A stretch of 64,000 nt of DNA from Candidatus Curtissbacteria bacterium (GCA_030647775.1 JAUSJC010000010.1:434001-498000), one strand, 5' to 3'. Counted from the first letter of the stretch, positions 56,322 through 63,559 are shown. Program-made: numbers and translations. The notes: a model not told the origin generated them from the letters alone.

Positions 56322-57518
56322 ATGGAGTTTATTAAATTACTTTTAATTGTCACTTTCTTAACACTCATCCCCGGCCAGGTTTTAAGGATTCCTCCGGATT
56401 CCTCATTTGGGGCCATAACCTTGACCGATATCAGCGTTTTGGTGCTTGATTTCTCTTTTCTTTTCTATTCGCTGGCCATTAAAAAATCGCTTAAATTTCC
56501 GCCAAAAATATTTTTCCCGTTTGCCATTTTTTCTGTCTGGTCTCTTGCCACGATCATTTGGGCAGCAAGGTTGCTTTCTGCCGGCGAAATTTTGATCTCC
56601 TCACTTTTTTTGGTGCGGTTTATCATTTATTTTTTTCTCGCGGTTATCGCGTTCAATATTGTTGAAAAAGATAAAATCAGGCGCTGGATAGAATTAATCC
56701 TTACGATCGGCGTCATTTATATCTTAATTGGGTTTGTCCAGTTTTTCACCATACCCGACCTTTCGTTTTTAACGCCTTTTGGCTGGGATCCGCACCAAAG
56801 AAGAATTGTCTCAACAGTTATCGACCCGAATTTTTCCGGATTTATTTTTGTTTTGCTTTTCTCGATGGCAACCTCTTTTTATTTTTACTCGGCAAAAAAG
56901 CTGCCGTATTTTATTATCGCCCTCGGTTCTTTTATCGCCCTGATTCTTACTTTTTCCAGAAGTTCTTATCTGGCATTCATTGCGGCCATTGTCGTAATCG
57001 GAATTGTTAAATCAAGGAAATTGCTACTGGGGACTCTTCTAGTCCTTCTTTTGATATTTACAATTGTCCCTCAAGTTAGAACAAGGGTTGTTGGCGCGTT
57101 GACTCTCGATGAAACAGCCCAGGCAAGGATCGAAAGCTGGCAAAATGCCCTTACCGTAACCCGTGACAACCCGTTTTTTGGTGTTGGTTTTAATACTTAC
57201 CGTTTTACCCAGGAAAGGTACAATTTTTTCGCGAGCGATAATCCCGAAGGCGGCCATTCCGGCGGGGGAGTAGATTCCAGCCTTCTTTTGGTAAGTGCCA
57301 CAACCGGCATTATCGGCCTTGCACTTTTTATTTTCTTTTTGGGATCAATTGTTAAAGCTGCCGCGAAAAATGTAAGCGCAAGTCCTCTTCACTTGGCAAC
57401 GCTGGCGTCGGCAGCTGCACTTCTCGTGCATTCAATATTTGTAAACTCGCTTTTTTTCCCGCAAATTATGCTTTTAATTTTCCCGCTAGTCGGCCTAGCC
57501 GCAAAGGATGATAAATAA
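56322..57518 (+). CDS. O-antigen ligase/Wzy-like polymerase membrane protein
   Basis: The 398-residue protein has about 10-12 membrane helices. The Wzy_C/O-antigen ligase pattern is suggested by FIALILTFSRSSYLAFIAAI and the periplasmic loop TAQARIESWQNALTVTRDNP then FFGVGFNTYRF with conserved Arg and GxG residues. Such enzymes polymerise or transfer undecaprenyl-linked glycans outside. The gene follows tRNA-Val and overlaps nothing essential. Acceptor and glycan are unknown, but the GT4, ManC and phosphotransferase genes at 8-11 kb may make the substrate. Confidence 0.82.
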   Translation: MEFIKLLLIVTFLTLIPGQVLRIPPDSSFGAITLTDISVLVLDFSFLFYSLAIKKSLKFPPKIFFPFAIFSVWSLATIIWAARLLSAGEILISSLFLVRFIIYFFLAVIAFNIVEKDKIRRWIELILTIGVIYILIGFVQFFTIPDLSFLTPFGWDPHQRRIVSTVIDPNFSGFIFVLLFSMATSFYFYSAKKLPYFIIALGSFIALILTFSRSSYLAFIAAIVVIGIVKSRKLLLGTLLVLLLIFTIVPQVRTRVVGALTLDETAQARIESWQNALTVTRDNPFFGVGFNTYRFTQERYNFFASDNPEGGHSGGGVDSSLLLVSATTGIIGLALFIFFLGSIVKAAAKNVSASPLHLATLASAAALLVHSIFVNSLFFPQIMLLIFPLVGLAAKDDK

Positions 57519-57535
57519 TATTTTCCATTTTATCC

Positions 57536-57690
57536 GCCACCAAGTGAGGGGTGGCACCAGTGAAAGGGCTCACGGCGGCGCACACCCCGCCCTTTTTGGA
57601 ATCAATCTCAATATCCGGAATTTTACTAGAACTCGAAAAGGGCTGGGGAGCACCGACGGGAGGGAAACTGGTGACAGGACCCCGAACAAC
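57536..57690 (+). other. GC-rich, structured leader before the PIG-V-like gene
   Basis: GCCACC (57536-57541) pairs with GGTGGC (57550-57555), and a GGGG...CACC...GGTG...CCCC arrangement lies at about 57642-57683. The region between the O-antigen ligase and the next gene has no credible separate gene and could be read as an N-terminal extension only by assuming low-complexity Arg/Gly codons. It may be a structured 5' leader. Confidence 0.35.
57574..57597 (+). terminator. terminator-like hairpin after the O-antigen ligase gene
   Basis: GGCGG (57574-57578) pairs with CCGCC (57587-57591) over an 8-base loop and a TTTTT run follows at 57593-57597. Confidence 0.5.
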
Positions 57691-57696
57691 AAAAAC

Positions 57697-58839
57697 ATGA
57701 TACTTAAAATCTTTATCTTTTGGCGCATATCTCTGTTCGTACTGACATATCTTGGCTCGGTTATTTTCCCCAAAGTTGCCAATGGGGGAATTGGGGCAAT
57801 CGGTCAGGGCAAAACTTTTGATTTCTTATCCTCTTGGGCCCAGTGGGACGGCGGCCATTTTATAAATATTGCCCGCCTTGGCTATTTTAATCCGCAGGAA
57901 TACGCTTTTTTTCCGCTTCTGCCAAATTTAATTAGGTTTGTAACTATTTTTACTTTCGGAAATCTAGTCCTTGCCGGGTTAATTATCTCGAATGTTTCCT
58001 TTTTAGCGTTCCTAATCATTTTTCATAAATTGGTTAATAAAAAATTTGGCAGTCAGATTGCGAACATATCAGTTTTCACCTTTCTTACATTCCCATCGGC
58101 TTTTTTTGGAGTCGCCGTGTATTCCGAATCAATCTTCCTGCTTCTTGCCGTACTCGCTCTATATTTTTTGGAAAGCAAAAGATTCTTATATGCGGCCCTC
58201 TGTGCGTCTCTTGCCGGCGCCACGAGGGTTGTGGGGGTTTTTCTTATTATTCCGTTCACAATATCTCTTCTGTCATTGCGAGGAGCCCTTCGACTTCGCT
58301 CAGGGCGACAAAGCAATCTCGAACAGATTGCTTCGCTCACTACGTTCGCTCGCAATGACATTGTTAAAGCGTTATTAATTCCCCTGTCGGTGTCCGGCCT
58401 GTTTTTGTATTCTCTTTATCTTTACCTGAAATTTGGCGACCCTTTTTATTTTTCAACCGTGGAATCTGTTTGGCACCGCTCCTTTGTTAATCCTTTCTCA
58501 ACGATCTATTCTTATTTAACTATCAACGTTTTTGCCAAGCCGTTTAATGATTATCTTGATATTGCCGCTACCCTCGGATTTCTGGTAATTCTAGCCCTTG
58601 GCTTTAGGAAAATACCAAAATCGTGGTGGTTTTATAGCCTTTTGGTTATCTTGGTTCCGGCCTCCACCGGAACCTTAACCAGCATGCCACGCTATGTTCT
58701 TTCGGCTTTTCCTGTTTTTATTTTGCTGGGGATTTACCTAAAAGACAGGCAGATTTTGAGAATGATAACTTGGGGAATTTTTCTTGTCTTGCAAGTTGCT
58801 CTGGCTATTATGTTCGTCAATGGTTTTTGGACTGCCTAA
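57697..58839 (+). CDS. PIG-V-like membrane glycosyltransferase
   Basis: The ATG at 57697 (MILKIFIFWRISLFVLTYL) is chosen because it opens with a membrane helix; an upstream in-frame ATG at 57508 would add 63 polar, structured-leader residues. The protein has multiple membrane helices and the PIG-V-type luminal loop SSWAQWDGGHFINIARLGYF with the conserved acidic Asp, plus LYAALCASLAGATRVVGVFL. PIG-V proteins are mannosyltransferases using lipid-linked mannose; here the role may be in surface glycan or protein mannosylation. A 90-bp palindromic element (58271-58360) is inserted in frame. The end overlaps convergent purD by 23 bases. Confidence 0.8.
   Translation: MILKIFIFWRISLFVLTYLGSVIFPKVANGGIGAIGQGKTFDFLSSWAQWDGGHFINIARLGYFNPQEYAFFPLLPNLIRFVTIFTFGNLVLAGLIISNVSFLAFLIIFHKLVNKKFGSQIANISVFTFLTFPSAFFGVAVYSESIFLLLAVLALYFLESKRFLYAALCASLAGATRVVGVFLIIPFTISLLSLRGALRLRSGRQSNLEQIASLTTFARNDIVKALLIPLSVSGLFLYSLYLYLKFGDPFYFSTVESVWHRSFVNPFSTIYSYLTINVFAKPFNDYLDIAATLGFLVILALGFRKIPKSWWFYSLLVILVPASTGTLTSMPRYVLSAFPVFILLGIYLKDRQILRMITWGIFLVLQVALAIMFVNGFWTA
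58271..58360. repeat. 90-bp in-frame palindromic element, TGTCATTGCGAG ends
   Basis: TGTCATTGCGAG (58271-58282) and CTCGCAATGACA (58349-58360) are perfect 12-bp inverted repeats. The length is exactly 30 codons, so the host frame is kept. Inside are CCCTTCGACTTCGCTCAGGG and AGCAATCTCGAACAGATTGCT palindromes. The host gene's flanking helices look continuous without it. Confidence 0.88.
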
Positions 58840-60103
58840 GAACTTTGCCGATATCGTGTCTTAGGTGCATGCCGGCAAAGTAGACACCCCCCGTGCCGAT
58901 CGCGGAGTAAACTTTTCTGCGCGCTTCCGGCATTGTTTTGCCAAATGCCGTAACTCCCAAAACCCTACCGCCGTTTGTCACAATTTTGCCATTCTCGTTT
59001 TTAGTCCCTGCATGAAAAACCTCAATATTCTCGCCACGGTTTATATCAAGTCCGCCGATAGTTTTTCCGGTTTTATACTCGCCGGGGTAACCTCCGGAAG
59101 CAAGCACTACGCAAAGCGCCGCACCCGTCCTGAAAGAGACTAGATTCGATTTAAGCGTTCCGTTCGCGCACGATTTCAAAACACCAAAAAGGTCAGAGGC
59201 AAGAAGCATCATCAGCGGTTGGGTTTCCGGATCGCCGAATCGGGCATTATACTCAAGCACTTTTGGACCATGGCCTGTAATCATTAAGCCCGCGTAAAGC
59301 ACTCCTTTATAAATATGTCCCTCCCGGCGCATACCGTCTATTGTCCGTTCAAGGATCGTTTCATAAATTTCTTTTTTTAATTTCGCGTCCATCTGTACCG
59401 GTGCAAAAGCTCCCATGCCGCCCGTATTGGGGCCGCGGTCACTGTCATTGATCCTCTTATGATCCTGGGCGGGTAGCATTGGAACAATCGTTTTGCCGTC
59501 GCAAAATGCCAGTTGCGAGACTTCCCGTCCAAGAAGTCTCTCCTGGATCAGTACTTCCCGGGAAGGTCCAAACTCTTCGTCCTTCATGATCCGCCGCAAA
59601 GCGTCTTGGGCTTCTTTCAAAGAAGCCGGTAAAAAAACTCCTTTTCCGGCCGCCAGCCCTGTCGCCTTAATGACGATCTTTTGCGGCCCGCGGGTTTTGA
59701 TGTAATCCAACGCTTTTTTATAATCCTTGATAGCCAGCGATTTTGGGTGGGGGATATTGTGCCTTTCCATAAAGGCGGTTGCCCAGGATTTATCGGTTTC
59801 TAAAAGTGCCGCCTTGCGCGTCGGCCCAAAAATTAGAAGACCGGCCTTTTCAAATGCATCGACTATCCCCGCCTCCAGCGGGACTTCCGGGCCAACCATT
59901 GTCAATGCGATTTTATTATCTTTGGCAAACTTTACCAGTTTGTCTATTTCGCCGGCGCCAATCTCAACATTTTTTCCAAGTAGACCAGTTCCGGCGTTGC
60001 CGGGTGCAAAATACAAATCCGAAACCTTCCGCGACTGCCTGATTTTCCAACCCAGGGCGTGCTCTCTTCCGCCGGCGCCAACAATCAATACTTTTGCGCC
60101 CAT
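58817..60103 (-). CDS. purD: phosphoribosylamine--glycine ligase
   Basis: The 428-residue ATP-grasp protein has VLIVGAGGREHALGWKIRQS, LTMVGPEVPLEAGIVDAFEK, IVIKATGLAAGKGVFLPAS, MLPAQDHKRINDSDRGPNTG and LEYNARFGDPETQPLMMLLA. All are standard PurD boxes. It forms GAR, the second step of purine synthesis. Only purF (39 kb away) accompanies it in the window. The minus-strand ATG overlaps the stop of the Ig-like protein gene as TAATG, so both are co-transcribed. Confidence 0.94.
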   Translation of the reverse strand: MGAKVLIVGAGGREHALGWKIRQSRKVSDLYFAPGNAGTGLLGKNVEIGAGEIDKLVKFAKDNKIALTMVGPEVPLEAGIVDAFEKAGLLIFGPTRKAALLETDKSWATAFMERHNIPHPKSLAIKDYKKALDYIKTRGPQKIVIKATGLAAGKGVFLPASLKEAQDALRRIMKDEEFGPSREVLIQERLLGREVSQLAFCDGKTIVPMLPAQDHKRINDSDRGPNTGGMGAFAPVQMDAKLKKEIYETILERTIDGMRREGHIYKGVLYAGLMITGHGPKVLEYNARFGDPETQPLMMLLASDLFGVLKSCANGTLKSNLVSFRTGAALCVVLASGGYPGEYKTGKTIGGLDINRGENIEVFHAGTKNENGKIVTNGGRVLGVTAFGKTMPEARRKVYSAIGTGGVYFAGMHLRHDIGKVLRQSKNH

Positions 60104-60825
60104 TACTTGGAAAAGTTAACTTTCATTTTTACAATTTTTGTATTCCCCGCAAGATCCACTGCTTTTATTTCCATATTGTTGTCTCCGGCCGCAAGCGGAA
60201 CAAAGACTTCAAACGCCCCGTCCAGATTTGTGTTTGCCAAAAAGCCGTTTGCCCAAACCTGTACATTTTGATCGGTTTTTCCGGATACCCTGATGCGGTT
60301 ATTCCCCGAAAAGCTCTGCCCGTCTGCGGGATTGTCAACGTCAAGCCTTGGTTCTTTGTGCAAAAACGCCACCTTTTTTACCTGGGAGAAATCACTTTCT
60401 TTCCCCTGGCCGGAAATTGCTTTCGCCGCAATGTTGTTGTCGCCGTCATTTAAAATAAAATCGTCGTATCTAAACTTTCCCGCTTGCGATGTTGTTTCGC
60501 CAACTTTTTCATCATTATCAAAGATTAAAATTTTACCGTCCGTTGCCGAAAAACCGGAAATAGAAAGTCGAGCACTGTTCGTCGCGTCGGGAAGCGGGTC
60601 AAGGATTGGTGCCTGGGGAATAAATTTATCGGTACTTACTTGCTCTTGGGTTTTATTTTTAAACACCACATCCAAAAAATCGGCAAATTTCCCAAGCATG
60701 GGAACACCGAGAGTAAAAATAAAAATCAAAAGGAATATACTGACCACAAAAAGATAAACGATCTTTTTAACCGTTGCCTTTTCTTCTCTCCGGTTTAGCC
60801 TGTATAATCTCGAACTTCTTTTCAT
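60103..60825 (-). CDS. membrane-anchored Ig-like domain protein
   Basis: The ATG at 60825 (MKRSSRLYRLNRREEKATVK) is preferred; an upstream frame runs into the tRNA-Thr gene. A membrane helix (VYLFVVSIFLLIFIFTLGV) follows the basic N-terminus. The outer part has two or more beta-sandwich Ig-like repeats, for example LSISGFSATDGKILIFDNDE, NNIAAKAISGQGKESDFSQ, and ANGFLANTNLDGAFEVFVPL then NNMEIKAVDLAGNTKIV. This is a typical glucodextranase-like/bacterial Ig pattern. Likely a surface or adhesin-type protein; function unknown. It is upstream of purD in the same transcript. Confidence 0.78.
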   Translation of the reverse strand: MKRSSRLYRLNRREEKATVKKIVYLFVVSIFLLIFIFTLGVPMLGKFADFLDVVFKNKTQEQVSTDKFIPQAPILDPLPDATNSARLSISGFSATDGKILIFDNDEKVGETTSQAGKFRYDDFILNDGDNNIAAKAISGQGKESDFSQVKKVAFLHKEPRLDVDNPADGQSFSGNNRIRVSGKTDQNVQVWANGFLANTNLDGAFEVFVPLAAGDNNMEIKAVDLAGNTKIVKMKVNFSK

Positions 60826-60841
60826 AAGCAAATTATACTTG

Positions 60842-60913
60842 AGCCGGTGGTGAGAATCGAACTCACGATCCACTGTTTACGAAACAGTTGCTCTACCACT
60901 GAGCCACACCGGC
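60842..60913 (-). tRNA. tRNA-Thr (CGT)
   Basis: On the minus strand the acceptor GCCGGTG pairs with CACCGGC. The D-arm is GGCTCAGTGGTAGAGC. The anticodon stem ACTGT/ACAGT encloses TTCGTAA with CGT at 34-36. The T-arm is GTGAGTTCGATTCTCAC. Discriminator T; CCA is not encoded. Confidence 0.92.
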
Positions 60914-60972
60914 AGCCTAGCCCATTTTAGCTTTTTAAATCTTTCTATTCAAACTATAGTACAAGTGGGGAA

Positions 60973-61401
60973 TTAATACTCTAGCTCAACAATCTCAGCT
61001 TCTTTTTGAAGAATGACCTTTTTGAATCTATCGAAGAAACCAATTCCACCTAATAGTAAAGTACTCATATCATAACTAAAATCAACTTCGGTCCTGAAAT
61101 GGAAACCCTGATCAAAAAATAATTCGATACCTAAGTGTCTATAAGTAATAATTTGATGGTTTCCGATACCTGTTGTCACATATTCTTTACCTTTTTTAAC
61201 ATTCAACCCTAAAACTTCTCCTACTTCAGCAGGGAATAAATTCCTGTCAGCACCACTATCAATTAAACCTGCAACAGGCCTAGTGAATTTGTGGTTTATT
61301 TTAAACATGAACCAAATATGTGGACGATAAATCATTTCAAGGAATTTGCCTTCTTTATCTTGAACAACGAAGTTTATGTATTCCCCAACTAAAGTAGGCA
61401 T
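60973..61401 (-). CDS. retropepsin-like aspartic protease domain protein
   Basis: The 142-residue protein has the DSGA hallmark: VAGLIDSGADRNLFPAEVGE near residue 43-62, followed by hydrophobic strands and LGGIGFFDRFKKVIL, as in single-domain retropepsin-like proteins that dimerise through one Asp per chain. No signal peptide, so it is cytoplasmic. The gene starts directly after the stop of a DUF5678 gene, a pairing also seen elsewhere in CPR and archaeal genomes. Substrate unknown; the pair could be a small stress or toxin-like module. Confidence 0.82.
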   Translation of the reverse strand: MPTLVGEYINFVVQDKEGKFLEMIYRPHIWFMFKINHKFTRPVAGLIDSGADRNLFPAEVGEVLGLNVKKGKEYVTTGIGNHQIITYRHLGIELFFDQGFHFRTEVDFSYDMSTLLLGGIGFFDRFKKVILQKEAEIVELEY

Positions 61402-61584
61402 TTATGGAGCAAACGTGCCGATGAACGGAGGCAATTTCATTAAATATACCTTTTGTTTTGTATTACCTAAAATTTTTAAAAGCCCTCGATATGTATCCGA
61501 CGCGTAAATTACCTTGGACCTTTTCTCATCTAAAGCGATCCATTTGTTCGAGTATTTACGAATGTTTTTAATCTCCTTTTTCAT
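61402..61584 (-). CDS. DUF5678-like small protein
   Basis: This 60-residue protein is KYSNKWIALDEKRSKVIYAS followed by DTYRGLLKILGN. The W.AL...KVIYAS pattern and length match DUF5678, usually found with retropepsin-like or other small partners. Its TAA is directly followed by the protease ATG, so the two are translated together. The protein is probably a binding partner; this is inferred from the arrangement. Confidence 0.75.
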   Translation of the reverse strand: MKKEIKNIRKYSNKWIALDEKRSKVIYASDTYRGLLKILGNTKQKVYLMKLPPFIGTFAP

Positions 61585-61731
61585 ATTAGTATTATATTAC
61601 AACAAACAAACTATATTTTTCGATTAACCGTAGAGCATTAAGCGGGAGACGCAAATTATTTTGAACCGCTTCTCCCAGACATCCTGACACATTTTAGCAA
61701 GTTAATGAAGATTTGTATGTACAATAAATAA

Positions 61732-61980
61732 TTATTTTTTTGGATCTAGTACCTCTCCTATAAAATGCACACCTTCTCCTGTAATTCTAATGCCTCTATC
61801 ATCTACTTCACATAGTTGCGCTTGTGCAAGCTGTCCTACAGCAATAACGGTTTCTACTGTTAATCCCTGTTCAACTAAGGAAGTATCTATAACTCCCTTA
61901 TCACCTAATTCACGAAGGATACGATATAATTCCGTCGGAGTGGGTTCTTCTAGGGCTAGTTCAACAGCTGCCTGGTTCAA
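61732..61980 (-). CDS. hypothetical protein, possibly winged helix, separated by TGA from an upstream frame
   Basis: A TTG at 61980 directly follows the TGA that ends the small upstream frame (TGATTG), and both are in the same reading frame. The 82 residues contain PTPTELYRILRELGDKGVID and an acidic end, RGIRITGEGVHFIGEVLDP, which fit a small winged-helix-like domain. Either this is a separate gene or a nonsense mutation has split one 129-residue gene. No family is recognised. Confidence 0.5.
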   Translation of the reverse strand: MNQAAVELALEEPTPTELYRILRELGDKGVIDTSLVEQGLTVETVIAVGQLAQAQLCEVDDRGIRITGEGVHFIGEVLDPKK

Positions 61981-62121
61981 TCAAGTTCTTCTAGTTCTCA
62001 TCTCGTCTTTTTCAGCAAGAGGTAGAGTTGTTTTACGATCTGGAGGAATACCCATTGGCCACTCCATAGCCCCTCTTGATCCACGCACAAGTATGCCTGC
62101 TAGTGTACATCTTTCAGCCAT
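61981..62121 (-). CDS. 46-residue ORF, N-terminal part of a possibly split gene
   Basis: From the ATG at 62121 the minus strand encodes MAERCTLAGILVRGSRGAME and more to a TGA at 61981-61983. The frame continues beyond the TGA as the 82-residue gene without any gap. This and the absence of a ribosome site before the TTG suggest a nonsense-interrupted single gene. Other genes here end in TGA, so recoding is not supported. Confidence 0.4.
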   Translation of the reverse strand: MAERCTLAGILVRGSRGAMEWPMGIPPDRKTTLPLAEKDEMRTRRT

Positions 62122-62385
62122 GCCCGCATCGTATCAAAATCTGACGAGAATTTCAAATTTTAACTAACATTATAACTACTCACCATTATGATACGATTTC
62201 GTCATCTTGAGGCTGAAAGCCAAAAGGCCTAGATTCTTTGCTACGATCAGAATGGCGACTTGTATCAGCAATGGTGAACAGTTACTTAACATTTTGTAAG
62301 AAAGGAGTAGGACTCGAACAAATTTGAGGCTAAATATTGTTGAAGACATGATTGGAAGACGGGACACCCGATTAAAATACTATGG

Positions 62386-62563
62386 AGCGGGATACGAGAA
62401 TCGAACTCGCGTCTCCAACTTGCCTGCCCGCCAGCTTGTGAGCGGTGGACCGGATTCGAACCGGCGACCTTCTGCTTGGGAAGCAGACGTTCTACCAACT
62501 GAACTACCACCGCAGGCATTGCAGGCGGGGGAAGCTGGCATACTACCATTGTATTAATCCCGC
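62386..62563 (-). tRNA. tRNA-Gly interrupted in the anticodon loop by a ~105-nt segment carrying another tRNA
   Basis: On the minus strand the 5' part (62563 to about 62528) gives acceptor GCGGGAT, D-arm ATACAATGGTAGTAT and anticodon stem CCAGC with loop TTCC. The 3' part (about 62422 to 62386) gives loop CAA or AA, stem GTTGG (one G-U pair), T-arm GCGAGTTCGATTCTCGT and acceptor ATCCCGC. Joining them gives a well-formed tRNA-Gly with a C-rich anticodon (CCC if the loop has seven bases). The segment between them carries an entire other tRNA-Gly. It may be a disrupted gene or a spliced one. Confidence 0.65.
62441..62513 (-). tRNA. tRNA-Gly (CCC), nested inside the interrupted tRNA-Gly
   Basis: Acceptor GCGGTGG pairs with CCACCGC, D-arm GTTCAGTTGGTAGAAC, anticodon stem TCTGC/GCAGA with loop TTCCCAA and anticodon CCC, T-arm GCCGGTTCGAATCCGGT. 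Discriminator T; CCA is not encoded. It is complete and intact. Confidence 0.92.
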
Positions 62564-62589
62564 GATTATGAATAAAACAGCATTCTGCC

Positions 62590-62626
62590 TAGGCCCGCAG
62601 TTCTGCATTGCAGAACGAGAACCGCA
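62590..62626. repeat. 37-bp dispersed repeat with GTTCTGC/GCAGAAC hairpin, copy 1
   Basis: TAGGCCCGCAGTTCTGCATT then GCAGAACGAGAACCGCA. It contains a 7-bp hairpin with ATT loop. It recurs at 63296-63332 with one difference, and the two copies lie on either side of the LysM gene. Confidence 0.85.
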
Positions 62627-62708
62627 TGGCTTTGTCTCTTAAACCACACCTGCGCTTGCACTATTTTACTATAAACTATGAACGATGAACTATAAACTAT
62701 GAACTAAA

Positions 62709-63272
62709 TCAGCGGGGAATTGTAAGTGTAGCACCGGCAAAAATTAAAGGGTTGCCGTTTGACAGGTAGCCGACATTATTGGCTTTTGCCAAAACCGGCC
62801 ATTTCCAGCCGTCGGCGTAGACCTTTTGGGCAATAATAAACAGGGTATCGCCTTCCTGTACTTGATACGACGTTGCACTTAAATCCTTTATGATTACATC
62901 CGCCTCTGTTTTAGGCGGAACTTCCAAAGTTGTATCAGTGTAAATTAAATCGGGGTAGATAATTGCATTTTTTACCGCCAGCACATTCCACATTGCCGGA
63001 TCGCCGTAAGTTCTTTTGGCAATTACAGATAGCGAATCACCCTCTTTGACCTTGTATTCCCTCTTTGGCTCAAGCGTTTGGTTTTCTACACTTGTTTTTA
63101 TACCATCACCGATTTCTCCCATCGGGCTGGAATTTCTCGTTAGGAAACTGGCCACCAGAAATCCCAAAACGACGACAACAATCGCTCCAAGAAAAAGTCC
63201 GGTGTAGGATTGGTATGGGTTAAACTGTTTTAGTTTCTTTTTGAAACGCCTAAAAGTAGAATTTCTTGCCAT
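62709..63272 (-). CDS. membrane-anchored protein with two LysM domains
   Basis: The ATG at 63272 (MARNSTFRRFKKKLKQFNPY) is chosen; upstream residues come from the flanking repeat. A basic stretch and one membrane helix (GLFLGAIVVVVLGFLVASFL) precede a Ser/Gly linker and two LysM domains: YKVKEGDSLSVIAKRTYGDP and YQVQEGDTLFIIAQKVYADG, each with W or K and ending near VPP and IPR. LysM binds GlcNAc in peptidoglycan. The protein probably anchors or organises the cell envelope. Its two flanking 37-bp repeats are unusual. Confidence 0.88.
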   Translation of the reverse strand: MARNSTFRRFKKKLKQFNPYQSYTGLFLGAIVVVVLGFLVASFLTRNSSPMGEIGDGIKTSVENQTLEPKREYKVKEGDSLSVIAKRTYGDPAMWNVLAVKNAIIYPDLIYTDTTLEVPPKTEADVIIKDLSATSYQVQEGDTLFIIAQKVYADGWKWPVLAKANNVGYLSNGNPLIFAGATLTIPR

Positions 63273-63295
63273 ATCAATTTGAAACAAGCTCTCTT

Positions 63296-63332
63296 TAGGC
63301 CCGCAGTTCTGCATTGCAGAACGAGGACCGCA
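63296..63332. repeat. 37-bp dispersed repeat with GTTCTGC/GCAGAAC hairpin, copy 2
   Basis: Near-identical to 62590-62626 and in the same orientation, just upstream (minus strand) of the LysM gene, so the gene is flanked by direct repeats. Confidence 0.85.
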
Positions 63333-63439
63333 AGCTCTCTTATTCTTCTTTTGGGCAGGAGAATTACAACAAGTAAATTATCACAAAGGATTCTATTAGT
63401 CCAGAGGCAAAACACGAAATATTACCAAAGCAAGCAGTC

Positions 63440-63559
63440 GTCATCCTGAACTTGATTCAGGATCTGGATTCTCGCTTTCCTGCCCGAAATGCTACGCCCG
63501 CCAGAAACGTTGTATCTACTGCGGGCTGGCATAGCGTTGCAGGCGGGCGCGAGAATGAC
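63440..63559. repeat. nested palindromic element, GTCAT...ATGAC ends
   Basis: It opens GTCATCCTGAACTTGATTC and GGATTCTCGC, and closes GCGAGAATGAC. Between them, CCTGCCCGAAATGCTACGCC and GCGGGCTGGCATAGCGTTGC are internal inverted repeats of the GCCTGCCCG family also seen in ftsI and around the nested tRNA. Confidence 0.7.

Noticed and set aside
57640..57690. Possible cobalamin riboswitch core (GGGAA...GGTG)
   Set aside because: No B12 box, no matching P3 and P5 arms and nothing linked to cobalamin downstream; kept only as a generic structured leader.
57508..57697. 63-residue N-terminal extension of the PIG-V-like protein
   Set aside because: The translation is Arg/Gly-rich and derived from hairpin-forming DNA; the ATG at 57697 starts directly with a membrane helix.
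61981..61983. TGA read as an amino acid (alternative genetic code)
   Set aside because: Many clear genes here end in TGA at the expected place (for example gajA, glyQS, mraZ), so a nonsense mutation or two genes is simpler.
62176..62367. 63-residue minus-strand ORF between the split gene and the nested tRNAs
   Set aside because: Composition is unremarkable and it runs toward the tRNA region with no ribosome site or recognisable motif.
62423..62528. Group I intron in the interrupted tRNA-Gly
   Set aside because: The insert is only about 105 bases and is mostly a tRNA; no P7/G-site elements can be placed.
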